DNA of 64,000 nt from Lyophyllum atratum. Taxonomy: Eukaryota; Basidiomycota; Agaricomycetes; Agaricales; Lyophyllaceae. Both the position numbers and the translations under genes were made by a program. Where the stretch lies: NCBI GenBank assembly GCA_014905825.1, contig JACGCN010000042.1, forward strand, positions 1-64,000. The letters run 5' to 3'. Shown in pieces: positions 1 through 13,516 of the stretch (the stretch's first letter is position 1; each line of letters starts with the position of its first letter). The notes beneath the pieces were generated by a model. The model saw only the letters and a program-made list of their open reading frames with translations, ran no database searches and was not told the DNA's origin.

Positions 1-1209
1 GGTCCGTTTCCGGCGAGCAGCGGGTCTTTGACTTCCCATACTGCGGCCTTGGAGCCGACGGAGAACTCGAGGTCTTCTTTCTATGCGGGAGTTAGACCAA
101 AAATTGCTTTGCGAGAAAGGGAAGGGAAGGGGACGTACGGTGATACTGTCCCAGTATTTGTAGACCATCATGACGCTGAGAAGTATACAGAGCGTGAAGA
201 AGAAGAGGCCGTCGATGTAGTGCTTGATCGCGTCGCAGATGGTGGTGCTGAAGGCGAACAGCAGGACCTGGGCGATGGCGAAGAAGGCTGTGCCGAACAC
301 GATGTCGCCTATGGGCCAGCGGTCTTCGAGAGTGCGGAAGACGAGGACGAGTTGGGAGATGATGTAGACGACTGTGCAGATGAGCGGCCAGAGGATGTAT
401 ACGATCCAGAGGGCGATGGGCTTGGTGTAGTTGAAGCCGGCGATTTGCTTGAAGGTGGCGATGGCGAGGACGGAAGAATGATGGCAGGCCGAAGACGACG
501 AGGCATGATATGCGGAGGAACTGAAAGGGGTTGTTAGTTAGTAGAGGTGACGGGAGAGTTAGTCGCGCAGTCAGACGGAACCCAGAGAGAGAGCGGTGTG
601 CCGTCTTCTGCGAACTGGAAACCGACAAAGCCGTTGATGAGGAGGCAGGTGTACGCAGCGGCTACGAGACCCGCGTACACCGCTGTGAACCACTGGTTGG
701 GCGTCAATGATTCCATGGTGAATGACGAACTGGTGACACTCACGGGATATGTGACGTTAGCAGTGGGTATAATACCAGAATCGAGGAACATGGCAAGCAA
801 CTCTATCACAGCGTATAGCCAGAAGAACGTTACGATCTCTTTTCGGCCTGGTACGGGGTTGTTCAGCCCAGTCTCACTTCTCACCGTTGAATGACGGTTA
901 CGTACCCACAGCAGTGTTACTTGCTTCGTATGTGGTATATCATAATGGCAGTCATTATTATTGCGACGATATGCACGAAGCATGTTGCTAGAAAGACGAA
1001 CGAGCATAAGTTACGGGTACCCGGTTTTGATTTCCGAGGCCACCACTGAATTCCAAACTCACAAGGCTGAAATATCAATGTCCCTCCTATATCGACATTC
1101 CTGCTATAGCACGTCGGCTCAATGCCTGATCGGTCCCCACTAGCGGGCATACCACCAGGGCTGCTGTTTCACAGATGCCATTGAAGGATCCAAATTCTAT
1201 TTTTCCCAT
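1..1209 (-). CDS. CHS7: Chitin synthase export chaperone Chs7-like, 3' end cut by window, three apparent frame breaks
   Basis: This is a multi-pass ER membrane protein of the Chs7 family, which lets chitin synthase leave the ER. Recognisable blocks, in order, are [103 protein letters not shown] and, beyond the last intron, [10 protein letters not shown] running off the window start. I chose the ATG at 1209 (MGKIEFGSF). Four or five introns have GT/AG ends, for example the one ending before WFTAVYAG. The frame breaks by one base at three places: after GTDQ (one base short, near 1131), after HIRSK (one extra A, near 927) and before VLAIATFKQ (one extra base, near 470). No other in-frame stops were seen. 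It is either a recent pseudogene or carries sequence errors. The family call is firm; functionality is unknown. Confidence 0.85.
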
Positions 1210-4200
1210 GCTGCAAGTCGGTTTGTCGTCGTTAACCCGTTGCTTACAGTGAAAAGAGGGTCTTCCGACGTGGTTGTATGGGCGCAAAGCCAGCGGAAAG
1301 GCCAGAGGAACGGCAGAGGAGGGAGGTGAGTGGTTTTTTCCAGGAAGGCGTGGACGACGACAGACAACGCTGTTGTTACGTAAGCGATTGCGAGCGATTT
1401 TCCTCACAAGTTCAATTGGAGGTTGCCTCTGGACCATCGGTGGAGGTGGAGATTACTGCAGCCTCGCTGAATGCTTTCGTCGTTATATTGCTCGTATCGT
1501 GAAAACCGACCTAGGGCAAAACAAGTTCACGCGAGCCTAGTTTAAATTTCCATGTGCACGTTGTACGGCGACGGGCAGGTCGTGGAGTCCGGAAATAGCG
1601 AATTAGCGTGATGAAACTCGAGAGGCCCGAGGCGTCCTATCGCTAACGTCGAGCGCATCAACTATCTTCGGAAACTGTTGACGACGCTGGGCATTCATTC
1701 TCTAGCAAATGGAGACAAGTCGTGCCATTCGTCTTCCTACCACTTCCTACGGAACTTGAATCGAGCAATGTACTCTCTTTACGTCCTGTAACATTTGCAA
1801 GTCGATACAGGCTCATATCGACAGGTTCAATCGATCTGGCCAACGGATACGGTACGTCTTGACCATTACACCATTTTATCCAGTTCAGGTTTGAAAAATT
1901 CTCATTACATACAGAACTCCCTTCCACTCTGACTTGGGTAAAAGTAATCATGAGCCTGACCTTACCTGTTGGCGCCGAGTATAGGTAACGGAGTCTTTAT
2001 ATTGACGTTATGACCGCTTATTTGTCCTCCTGGTGAGGACATTTTTCTTCGGAGCCCACCACACGCTTCGCCAGGTGATCTATCACAATCCCGATTCATC
2101 GATGTACGTGTGTCATAAACTTTCTCTGCTTAGAGCCTACATTGACAACCATCTTACCTTCTTCCGTGCTTAAACACTGAACAGCAGCAATATTCGATCA
2201 GTGCTTCCCTGCTCCGCGCCCATCTTGTCGTTCAGATCCCAACTGGCGGTGGCGCGCGGTCTTGGCTGGGCATCCACATCGGATGGAATAGTCAGCACAG
2301 TTTCGTTTGCTCCGGTTGTCGATAGAGTGAACTCGTCAAGACCCAAAACGAGCTGTCCAACTTTTGCCCATCACGCTGATGCCAGAGATGCGTCGACCAC
2401 GGCGATTCCTTTTGCATCACCCATATCGACACCTTCGTCCCTTCGTCGTGAGGTCCGCTCGAGCCTCTGGAGGATTCGGACTCTGGACCAGTTCTACATC
2501 AGAGAAACTGCGACGCTGACGCCGGTGTCAACTGCGTAGCGACGAACTTGAATAGGCGTACTAGCTTGACATCCGAGGTCGCTTCAAGACAGTGATCTTG
2601 TTCTCGACGCCGAATGGTATGACAAAGTCATTGGCTTAGGTTTCGCATCGCGTGGCTCTTGGGAAGCTGCGTCTGGTAGAGTGCCGCTTCTGGAGTACTT
2701 CGGGACGGAGTTACTCATTTTGACGTCGCTTGTATTCACTCCAGGATTCTTATGTCCCATCTTTCTGCATCTATGAGCGAGGATCTTCTGCCAACACTTT
2801 GCCTGCTTCTGCTGATTACCTCGGGAGTCCTGTTGCATCAGCGCCCAACCTCAGATCGATGTTTTCTCTTAGCTTAGCATGCTCCTGCATGCTCCCAGAT
2901 GATCCCATGGACGATAATCGGCTCCAACGCGATATAGACCGGTCAACTGTCGCCGGCGGCTCCTCCTATATCATCTCTTGTGATTGCCTAGTTACCGTGT
3001 TACCAGCTGGAACACCAATGCGTAGTGAGAGATGTGGTGCGACAATTTTCGTGAAAATCAAAAGGGAATCGGCTCCAGAATAGACGCTACGCTCTGCTCA
3101 GGACTTTCCTCCGCAATACGCGAGCGAAAGACCCGGTGGCGCGGCCGCAAGAGAACTTGCTCCTGCTGGAAACTAGCCATGTGGTCTGGATAACTGTCTT
3201 CTTATCTGGTCATACGTGTTGTTGCTGGCATTTTTTTAAAAAATCCCTCTGCTCAACCTCTAGTAAAAACCATGACATCTCCGGCTGAGTCTCTCGTCCC
3301 CGACTTTCACCCCGATGTACCCAGTTGCCTCGGGAAACTCTCGGGGCGGGATCTTACCAAAGTGATTCCTTCACGAGCCACTGGTCCACTCGAGCCTTAC
3401 GTAGCAGACATAGAACTACTGCCTCCAACATATACAACTGCGCTGTCGGCTCTCGGGCACGTCAAAGACAATCCGTGATTCCCTGGCCTAGCAAGTCGAA
3501 CTCGGATTCATCAAAAAATGGTCGTTTGCTCCCTCGTTTGGGAGTTCCGGTACACATACCTACCTGTCATGGTACCCCCACCCCGAGTACGTCGGTCCGC
3601 AGGGGCGTTTTGCCAACGAGGGTCGCGTTTCTCTCATGAATACGTATGATGATCTATCATGCGCACAAGTATGCAGACTTTGTTACGAGGAGATAGGGGC
3701 GGCCCTCGATATTGGGGCCGCGCTAGAGCAAGACATGTACAAGCTGTGTACAAGTGCGCTTTGCTAAATATCATACACGTATCAAGTGTCGAGCATCAAT
3801 AGGTAAGTGATCTATCGGCCCTATCATCCGGGTTATGATGATGATTGGTCTTGAGGCGTACTTATGTGACCATATTAGGCTATGACCGCAGTCTAAGAAA
3901 ATCAGGAAATCTCATCATGATGTAGATGATGGGTGGCACAAAGCAGCATGAACGATGATATGATGTTGATGATTTGATATCACGCCCTACACCCAACCCC
4001 ACCACGGAGCTTTGGAGTCCTTTTGTTCCCTATGAAGGTTCAGAGCAATCACGTCAGTGGTGCGTCAGGGCAGACGTACGGGGAAGACGGAAGATGCCCA
4101 AATATCAATGTACTTATGACCGTGGCTTGACTTGGGAGTTGGAAGTTACTTCCATCGTGAGGTAGAATGGAAGACTCGTCAGTTTCTATTAGCCTGAACG

Positions 4201-7200
4201 CCAATCACTTTCCTGTCATGCCTGCATGGATATAACCATGCTTGCAGCAACCTCACAATATTTACAGCCTCGGTCACATCGCAACGGGTTTCTGAGCTGC
4301 CATGATCTGCTCTGAGTGAGTTACACACAGATTCATGCGTACGCTGTGGATACTTACATATAGCGCGGCCCTGCAGTTCCATCGTTTACCGAGCTCGACG
4401 CCCCCAGCAGATGTCTACATTTCGCGGAGATAAGCAAGAATCGGGAGGAGCCAATTCGACGATGCCGTCATCCGTAAGAACCACATGCTCCGATAGCCCT
4501 CCGCCGAACGGACTGAGCATCTTGGAAACGTACCCCTCCGCGTCAAACCGACCGTCGCCGCTCTAGGTCCAAGGGCAGTATGCAATGTCCAGGTGGCCCC
4601 TAAGAAGCCTAGCCCATCGGGCCCCAAGACGAGTCAGCGACCGAGTTGTGGCATGTGAGTAAACTCATGTCGGCTTAGGAGCCCCAAGTCGGTACCCACG
4701 CGAGCGTCAACGTAAGGAGGCTCAGTTTCGTCAGCCTGGATGTGCCTTCCAGGAGCAAGAGCTTACGAACTAGCTCCCGCTTTAGCATCGTCTTTCGGAG
4801 GCTATTAGTTGATGAGTTGTGGCATTGGTCTTTTGGAGTGTCCGTGGGGATTGAAATTGTGGTAACCGAGTCTCCTGAGGATAGATTAATCTTCAGTACG
4901 GAAAGGAGGATCATTACGACTGCTCACCAGCACGAAGTCATGTTGTAAACCGAGCCGGGCGCTAAGAATAGACAAACCCGTTTACATATGTGGGCCGGTC
5001 AATACCTCCCTGAGCTGTCTTGACAGTGACGGCTGAATCTGGGCCGGTCCGAATCCGAATCGGAGCATCTTGGAAAATGATGCCTGGATGGATGAGCCGT
5101 CGAAACGGTCCTGCCTGTAGTCAACGAATGGGGCTCATGGTAACCTTGACAAAACAGGTGCATGCGGCTCGGTGGATGTTTGCAACGGTGTTTACTGCCT
5201 ACCGCCGCAGGCAAACAAGGACCCCAATTTTGTCTTGGGACATGTGTGCGCAGTGCCAGGCAGATGAGATGTATATTTTTCCTTAATCCATCGCCATCAT
5301 GCGCGGCGCTGCCGCTGCGGCGTTGAGGAAGACAATCTACATCATATACATTTCGATCTTCGAGTTCCGTCAGAACGCAACGCAACATCGGCATAAATGG
5401 TGCGTAACATTAAACGTACTGTGACTATGGGCCTCTAGCCTCGAGGTCCAAGTACCTCTCCAGTATCCTCGAGGCGCAATGCTCGCACAAAGAAGCCGAG
5501 TACTTTTCAAACAGGGACTCAGCAGCCCTCGTGCCTGGCTACGCGACGCACACACACAAAGAAAGTACGGAGTGAGTAGTTCCTGAAAGTCCCTCTGATC
5601 ATGGAAGGCCCAAAAAGGGTAAAATGTCGGCCGGAGCCATCCGGATCAAGCGCTCACAACTCACAATATTCTGCATCGCCCCGAGGAGGGTCGGCAAACG
5701 GAGCGGAGGACACGAACGACAAGTCGATGATCTATCCTGTTCTTGGGTACATTTTCTGATATTGCCGGGGCTGGTCTGTACACCGGAATTAAAACATACG
5801 GAAGGGCCAAGCGACGCGCGTGTCTTTCTTTCGCATATTGTATGTATAGGCATGCATATGGGTATTATTAGGGTTGGCAATTGGGTGGACTGATCTACGG
5901 GAAGTGGTACTAGTCGTGGATATCATGATGACCTTATTGCTTAACCTGTGCTAACAGGTGCTAACCCATTATGTGCGTTTGATTGAGGGATATCGATGGC
6001 GATGTCGTGGTGTGGATGGGTCATCGGACATCACGCGAACATGCTAGAATGCGTCAGTTAAAGCAAGTCGACGATCCTCTGAAGAGACCAGTTAACCGCT
6101 CCATTGACCCAATTCCAGTTATCTCAGTAGATCTATGATGTTCGACGATTAATCTATTGTTCAGTCACGCAGATGATGCCCTCAACCGAAATGTAGATGT
6201 AGACAGATAGCCGCTGCTCCAAGCATCATCTCAGCCTGCTTGTAGATGCAAAGGCACCATGCGGGCATTGCTTGAGGGTAACGACCTGACCACACTGATG
6301 TTCTCTCCCCTTCCGTAGTCTCCAGATCCAAATCCAAATCCATTGATACCTAGTACGCACCTGTCGCTTGGTCCTGGATACCTTTCGAAGTTCGAAGTTC
6401 TGGGAATAGCCAGCCCAATGCCCAACACCCTTTACATCAGCCGCATCTTGCCCGCGACCCCTTCTCCTGATTTTGAACGACGTCCTTGAACCTGTTACTT
6501 GTCTGGCGCGCGGTCTTTGCCAAGATAGCGAACGTGTAAGCGGAGGCACACTGGCCCCTTGGATCCGATGATAATGTTGAGGGAGCAGAAGGCTTGACGA
6601 CGGAAATATGCCGCGCTGAACTCGGATGATGGCTCCAAGCGTTCTCAAGTGAGATTTAACTTGGAGCGAGCCTGGGTACGGCAGCCCTGGTCGACGTGAG
6701 TTCGCCGTGTAAAGAGTGCGCTGTTGTTGGGTATACTTACGGAGCCTCTTCGGAACTTCCTGGGTGCAGGCCTGAGTCATCAGTTTGGCGTTGTGCGCCA
6801 CCGTCTTGTGCGATCATCAATGATGATAACAATCCTATTTTATTTTGGTAATTTTTAGGGTCGGTTGTTCAGTACTCAGTTGTCTTGGAAAAATGGTTTA
6901 ATACGTAATACAAAGAAAAAGTTATCTGACCGGGACTCGGATGTAGCGAGTCATGATTTATCAGATTTGCGCAAGATTAGGTCAAGAAAGGTTCAGATCC
7001 GGGAGATCTTGCAGGCTAAGGTCAATCGGGAAACGATAATTGACAATTTTCTAAATCTGTTCAAACTCCGTGGGCCTGGCTGGCGGTGGCGGTGAAGGCA
7101 GCGTGGTTGACGTCCTAATCCTTCTGGATATCACACCTGCGTCGAGTCTGGCACTCTGGCAGGAATTCGACGCAAGCAAACCTGTGTATGGAAGCACGCC

Positions 7201-9008
7201 ATACGCAGACGTACGTTAACATCCACGTCCGCCTGTTCTATTGCTCGACCACTTTCGGGTTCTTGTCGACGCGAGTGGGGGTCACTACTACCACGGCATC
7301 TACCGCTGTGCGAAGGTTCGACGCCTTGTGGTCGACTACTGCCGCCCAGGTTGACCCTATACCTATATGAATCGATCTTTGCTTCTTGGGTCTCCGTTCT
7401 ATCACATTGGGGCATAACGGCGGATTTTCATCTGAGGAACAAGTGTCCAATTGTCACTCTAACGTCGATGCCGCACAGGCCTGAACAGGCTGCATTCGGA
7501 TTGACTTGGAGCTTACTGAGAATTGAGCGGTCATCTTCCGCGTTATCGATACTGCTGTATATGGGGTCTGATGCTGTAACTCTGCGCGTGGCGTATACTT
7601 GATGCAGATGTGACATTGGGCCGAGACCGGCGGCTCTCAAGCTCTGCGGGCTATCGGAGGCTTTCTGGCGTAGTGCGATACGAGATGAAGAGATGCGTTC
7701 AGGACTCACGTAAGCGCATACAAATTCTATAGTCGTGTGGATAGACGGCCCGTTACACAAGTGGTGTCAGGATATAGATTTGATAGACAGCGTATGTAAG
7801 ACTTTGGTCAATTCGGAAGAACACAAAGTGGGTCATCTTTACTCCTTGCCAATGCTAAATCAATGGTTTTGTTCTGAATCACCGGCGTCATGGAGGGCGC
7901 ATCCCTGCGTATGGGAATACCATCAATTGGAGATCTGCGGCGAAAAGACGTGGCTCTTTCCAGAAAGACGTAGATTGAGTGTGAGTAAGATGAACAAAGG
8001 CTTTTACGGTAGACAAGTTGTTCAAGAATCTAATGATGGCTACTGTAGTATTGGGTTACATCGAAGTGCTGTAGTTTAGGAAATTAGTGAGACTTGCGTA
8101 ACGTCTCACAGCTGCGGGCGGACTAGAGACAGCCCGAAAGGGGAAACTCCTCCACTTGATCGCCTCGGAAAATATGCATTGGGGGCTGAGACTTGGCTGA
8201 GACTACAACCGGGGAGCATGATATCGACAAGTATCATACGGATCCTCGTTGAGGCGTCGGGCACATGTGTAAAACGCCACTAGAATATTTAGATGGAGTG
8301 AGAGGCACCAGCACATGCTTAGTGGGACAATTGCACAGCAGGAGAGGGTGGCTTCCGACGGTTTTCGGAGGTGGCATGAAGGAATGGCAACGATGTGCCA
8401 AAGTTGGTAGATCAGTTGAAGCGAAAGGAAGGATTGAAAAGGCAGCGACAGAGAAGAGCGTCGCAGTGAAATTGGACTGAAATGGAGTGAAAAGAGAAAC
8501 TCACGTGCGGGTTAAGGCTTAGCATTGCCAAATGGAGAGGCGGATAAGGGTAAGGCTATGGGGAGTCCCAGGGGAGTCCCATCAGCCGTCGATGCCGAGG
8601 GCCCAAATAGGCAGATCTAATGATTATGCAAAGCGAAAAAAAAAGAATTGAAGATCTGCAAAACGTAGGATTCTTTAGTTGCACCCTTGTTCCAACCCTT
8701 GGACCATCGCGGCTCATTGACGGTATCCCCTATTTGTCTCTAAGCGGAAATGCAGCCACGTCCACAAATTTACTCCTCCTCCGAGCCCGTACAAACGCGT
8801 TCCGTTTTAAATATGCCCGCCCAAATCTTCCCTTACTTTCATATTCCTTGGGGCCTTTGACCATGACTTTTTATACTCCCCCCTCACTACCCTCGTACGC
8901 CCTCCCACTACACAATGAACGCCACTCTCCCCTCTCTCCCTACCGAGCTCCTTTCAGTGGTCATTGTGGCGACAGGGTGCAAAGCAGGCCGCCCCTCTTA
9001 CGCCCCCT
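1210..9008. other. 7.8-kb stretch with no supportable gene
   Basis: I read all six frames here. Only short open frames are present, the longest being about 190 codons at 6226-6801 on the minus strand. None shows a family motif, plausible splice chain or consistent codon pattern. The left end is the upstream region of the Chs7-like gene, and roughly the last 400 bases (8600-9008) are the pyrimidine-rich leader and promoter of the cyclin gene. No LTR or terminal inverted repeat was recognised. The stretch may hold decayed elements or non-coding transcripts that cannot be seen by eye. Confidence 0.5.
3836..3976. repeat. GATGAT-rich low-complexity tract
   Basis: Imperfect GATGAT/ATGATG triplets recur between about 3836 and 3976, including ATGATGATGATTGG and GATGATATGATGTTGATGA, with TCATCATGATG in between. 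It looks like a degenerate trinucleotide repeat inside the gene-free stretch. Confidence 0.4.
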
Positions 9009-10920
9009 ATGACATCCACCTTCCAGTCACGGCGGACACAGCAGCCGCAACCGAAAGTACAGATGTCTCTACCACCGATTGCACATCTCGAGCGGCAGCT
9101 AGCGGCGAGGGCACCTTGTGAGTCCACTTTGTCTTTCAATTTATCACCATATGTCTTACACCACTAAAGTGACACCGCCTGAAGACGCGTTTCCTTCTCC
9201 ACCACCGCATTCGCGCCTTCCGCCAATCGTCGACGAGCCCGCCCCACAACCGTTCTCCCAAGCAAAGAATGATGCGCCGTACATGGATTGGCTAGACATC
9301 TCGCGGACGCGTCCTGCCCACTTCATTGCCGAAAAGACTTGCGAAATGATCTGCTACTCTTGGTTTGCGACGTCCGCGCCTGAACAATCCTACCCTACTC
9401 CTAATAGCTCGCCACCCTTTCACCAACGACCTAATCCCTCGACGACGACTCTTCAACTGGTGGCCACTCCCACCTTTGTTCAGTTCATGCAGAAGCTTCT
9501 AGAGACGACTCAAGTGTCTCAGTCCGTCATTGTGCTTTCACTACATTACATCTACCGCTTAAAGGACCGTAATCGCTTTACGCCCGCGCAACCTGGAAGT
9601 GAATTTCGGATAGCAGTGGCGGGGCTAATGATGGCTAATAAATTTCTTGACGAGTGAGTCCCATTTCCTTTCATCCCGACGCGCGAGCTCATGAGTGTCT
9701 CAGTAATACATATACCAACAAAACTTGGTCAGAGGTCTCTGGGATCGAGCTGCCAGAGATAAACAGGATGGAGCGGGAATTCTTGATGGGTGTGGACTTC
9801 AACCTCTACGTCGACAAGCCCACGTATGAGTCGTGGCTGAACTTGTTGAAAGGCCTGGTCATGGCGAAGGAGCGGGACAGCCGCCACTTCCGCAAATCGC
9901 GCGGTCTGGTACGGTCATCGAAGCTTACCAATCCTCACGCGTCTTCTGGTCCAACGTCGCGAACTTACACGTCGTCAAAGTATCGGCCCGCAACACATCG
10001 TGCGCGCTCGACGTCACCAAGTCAGACTCGCCGAACGAATACATATCCGGCATTCTCCCACCCTTCGGCAGTTCCCGAGCCCGTTTCACCAACACCAGTG
10101 CCACGATCTGGCTCGAAGCGTTCTGCAGCTGCAGCGTTCTCGCCTACGACGGCCACATTCTCGCACCTCCCGAACAAACGGCCCGTGTCCATCTCCCTGC
10201 AAATTCCGGAGTTTGCGGTTAATAACAGTGGACCCCATTCACATTCGCCGCTCGAGAGTCTGCAGTCATTTGCGACAATGTCCCTCGCTTCGCCTCATTC
10301 ACGGCAGCCTGTTCAGTCGGTACAGCAGCCATCACAATGGAGCTCAGGGCCGCGACAGGTGCCAGAGACGCTCGTCACCCCGTATCCCTTGAATGAGGAG
10401 CGGCGTACGGCCGTGCCTCAGGTATGATACCCCTACTTTTTCTATTGTCATTCTTCCCGCTGACTGTATTGAGTAGAACCTGTACTTCTACACGCTCGCG
10501 TGTTCGCCGATGGACAGGGAAGAGGAGAACCGATCACGCAAGGCTAAGCTCCGCTACCATCAGCCGCCGCCGCCCTCTACCGCTCCGTATTATCACCGCC
10601 AGCCCACTGTACCTGTTGTGGTGCAATCCGCATCTACGAGCCCTCATGAATCTCACATGCATCCCACGTCCCACACGCTTCCGCACTTCCACACGCAATG
10701 GACAAGGCCCCCCCACACGTCCGTTCCTTCGTTTGAGCCTTCCACTACTTCGACCTCGGCTTCGGCGCCGCGGTACCTGTCGCAGACGGTCACCACGGAA
10801 AGCCCCGTACCCTCGGCACCCTTCGCTAACGCAGGCCCGCCGGGCGTTCAGTTTTACCCTACTCCTGTTGAGAATTCGTCGGTTTATCCGCATAATTGGT
10901 CTAGAGGACGCCGCTTTTGA
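9009..10920 (+). CDS. Pho80/Pcl-type cyclin
   Basis: Four exons (9009-9117, 9170-9653, 9704-10421, 10477-10920) join in frame to about 584 residues. The cyclin box spans roughly residues 75-250. It contains HFIAEKTCEMICYSWF, a helix with VSQSVIVLSLHYIYRLK, FRIAVAGLMMANKFLDD and, across the second intron, TWSEVSGIELPEINRMEREF and LMGVDFNLYV. This order is that of the Pcl/Pho80 group of cyclins, which bind a Pho85/Cdk5-type kinase. The C-terminal half is rich in Ser, Pro and His and has no recognised domain, as is common in basidiomycete members. I chose ATG 9009 because it is in frame with exon 1 and gives MTSTFQSRR; an ATG at 8915 is out of frame. The family is clear, but the exact physiological role cannot be read from the sequence. 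Confidence 0.85.
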
Positions 10921-13516
10921 CGATCCCCCACTTCTACACTACGTATTATTATCCGCCTAGTCCACCCCACCCACACCTACCCACGCCCGCCTCGCGCTTG
11001 ATTCTATGTTTATGATTTCACGAGCAGCATTTTCTCTCTTTCCCTCATTCATCGCACATTACACTTGGCATTCCAATACAATCATCCCATTCGCACACAT
11101 TACCAATTCACAAGCCTCAGGACTCGATTTTTTATTATTTCATTTCCTCTTTCCAATGTAGTTGTTCTCGTCGCACAGCACAAACCCGCACTTCGCACTC
11201 ACACTCACACGCATGCATCCGTATGATACAAAGTTATGTTTCTTTTCCGTACTCGATCACTACTTAGCCAAGGCCCCAAGTATGTATACAATTATCACCA
11301 GAACGGGCACGCCGTCGTTTGGCCGTCCGGCACCACCATCATCCCTCATTGATTCTTGAACGCCTCATCATTTTGGCTGAGCAGGCCTGTGCAATCATTT
11401 CCCGAAGCTTTAGTTCAGTCTGATTCTTTTAGCTTTATTCCTTAGCCACGGGTGACAGCGTCCGCCATGTGCAGACCTGGGGCTGTTGTGAGGAATCTTA
11501 CATCCTGTATCGGCATAGGCGATCGTGATGCGATTCGTAACCAACGGAAATGGGCCTGGCTCCTCAGCGACTCCGGTGACTACTGTTGCCTGCTATACAT
11601 GCACGCGTGCAATATCATATATCACAAGATTCGCTTGCTGCGCTAAAAGTGTGCGGTGTGGTCAGCTCAGCCCACGGACGACCCAGCTCGCACAGGCGGT
11701 GCGCTGTTCTCGCATCTCGCAGTTGTTCGTGGCGTATCAGCCAGGTTCAGCGCGGCCCCAGATGCGAGGTACTCTGATCAGACACACAGTGGTTGCTGTA
11801 CTACTAATCGCGACTGCGACAAGATTCCAGGGCACTCATCTGAAGTCAGTTTTACTTTCTAAGCCTAGATGGATAACATAAAACAAAGCGATATCAGCGA
11901 TGCGATGTGGGGGCGACCGCGACTATTCCCCCCGGCGTGCCTAAAGGGGCATCGCGCGGCCTTACAAGTTAGCCCCTCGTGGTTCGTCAATCAAATAACA
12001 CGCGCTGGGGCTAAGTTGGGGTGTCGTTTGTTTCTTTGTTCGTCTGCGCATGAATGAACGGGTGGATGCGGTGAAGAGAAGGGGGAAGAGGGTGCGGCCG
12101 TAGGATGTATAAGTCAGGGTTAGGGTGTTGATGATATCAATGGATATCACATTTGTGGATCGTGTACCCCATCAGCTCGTCCGCCGAGAGCGTAAGCAAG
12201 TCAAGGCCAGACACAAGGGATACCAAGGATTGCTCCACGCCATGCCATGCCCATGTCACCACGCACGAGCCAACGGACCCAAAGCACAGGAGATACGTCG
12301 TCGATGAAGTTGATCAAGCCTTGCAAGAGGCTCACAGGCGCAGCAGATGCCATACGAGATGAGCTCAGCCTGACTTGTGGTGTCATTGTCCATGAAATAT
12401 ACATTCTAGAATATACGTCTGTCCGTGTTCTGTTGCCCGCTGCTTGGGACACGCGTGTGATAATGGGGCATAGCCCTGACGTGATCATGTCGGAAAAAAA
12501 TGTATGTATACTTGGAATTGAAAAGGAGAACCTTCTCCGGAAGCGACGCGATGCCGTAGTCTCCAGTAGCTGACCTTATAACAGATGATAGTCGATCTGT
12601 TTATATAAGGCGATGCCGTACGCCCCCAAAAGTGGGAGCACATGTCAAAGGGGCCGTGGCGTATGTGGAAATAGCAATATAAAGGGATGTCTAGTTATTT
12701 GATATCGCTTTGCTGGGCACTCGAGGACTGGGGATTGCCGGTATTGGATTGCCGGGAGACCCGACGTGCTTCCTCGTGCAGCTGGGCAAGGTGTGTTTCG
12801 GTGAAGGCCTGTAGGAGATGGTGGCAGCGTCAGCAGTATTACTGATGACGTTGCTGTGCGTAGAATCGAGGGTGCATACAAACCTGGGTGAACAGGTAGC
12901 CGGCAAGGGCAGCAGTCACTAGGAACGTGCGGGGTGTAATGGGGGTGACGTTGTTAGTCAGTTCTATTTTGCAATAGGGAGAAAAAATAGAGCCCTATTG
13001 CTTACGAGTGCCACAAAGGATGGTTTTGTTCTTGTTGAAACCCATGAGCCTCTGACCTAGAACAGCTGATTGAAAAAAAAACTTTGATTGCAATTGCGCC
13101 CTATCTCGGTTACGAAATTATGCTCGCCTGATGCCAACCCGGATGAAAGGCCAGCGAAAAGACCCTCCTTTTTGGCTTCCTGTGGCGACGTGAGCGATCT
13201 TGATTCATGCTATCCCAGTCCAGGGGCGAGATAAACTTGCCTGCACCGCTCGCAGTACGGCATCAGGCGGAACTTGATACGCTGCCTGCTCGGAGCTTTG
13301 AGCCATGTTCCAATGTGATATGAGCTCCTGTCAGAATCGTGCTGGAACAAGAACGGGGACGCGTCACAAACAAACCGGTGCCACCGGCCCCCGATGAGCG
13401 GCATCACGTGAACGGACGCGTGAAGTCACGGTTGTGACATTGACGGTTTTCCCACCACCTCCGACGTCGCGTACAACCAATTTACCACTACTGGTTACTC
13501 CAGGCCCAGATCGTTC
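10921..13516. other. Intergenic region between cyclin and SPO22, no gene seen
   Basis: About 2.6 kb without a recognisable gene. The left part is the probable 3' UTR of the cyclin gene, and the last few hundred bases are upstream of SPO22. Short open frames exist but show no family motif or splice chain. Confidence 0.5.

Noticed and set aside
6226..6801. 191-codon minus-strand frame
   Set aside because: No motif, odd composition (WIWIWIW), no splice context or homologous look.
12114..12127. CAGGGTTAGGGTG, resembling the telomere unit TTAGGG
   Set aside because: Only about one and a half units; too short to mean anything.
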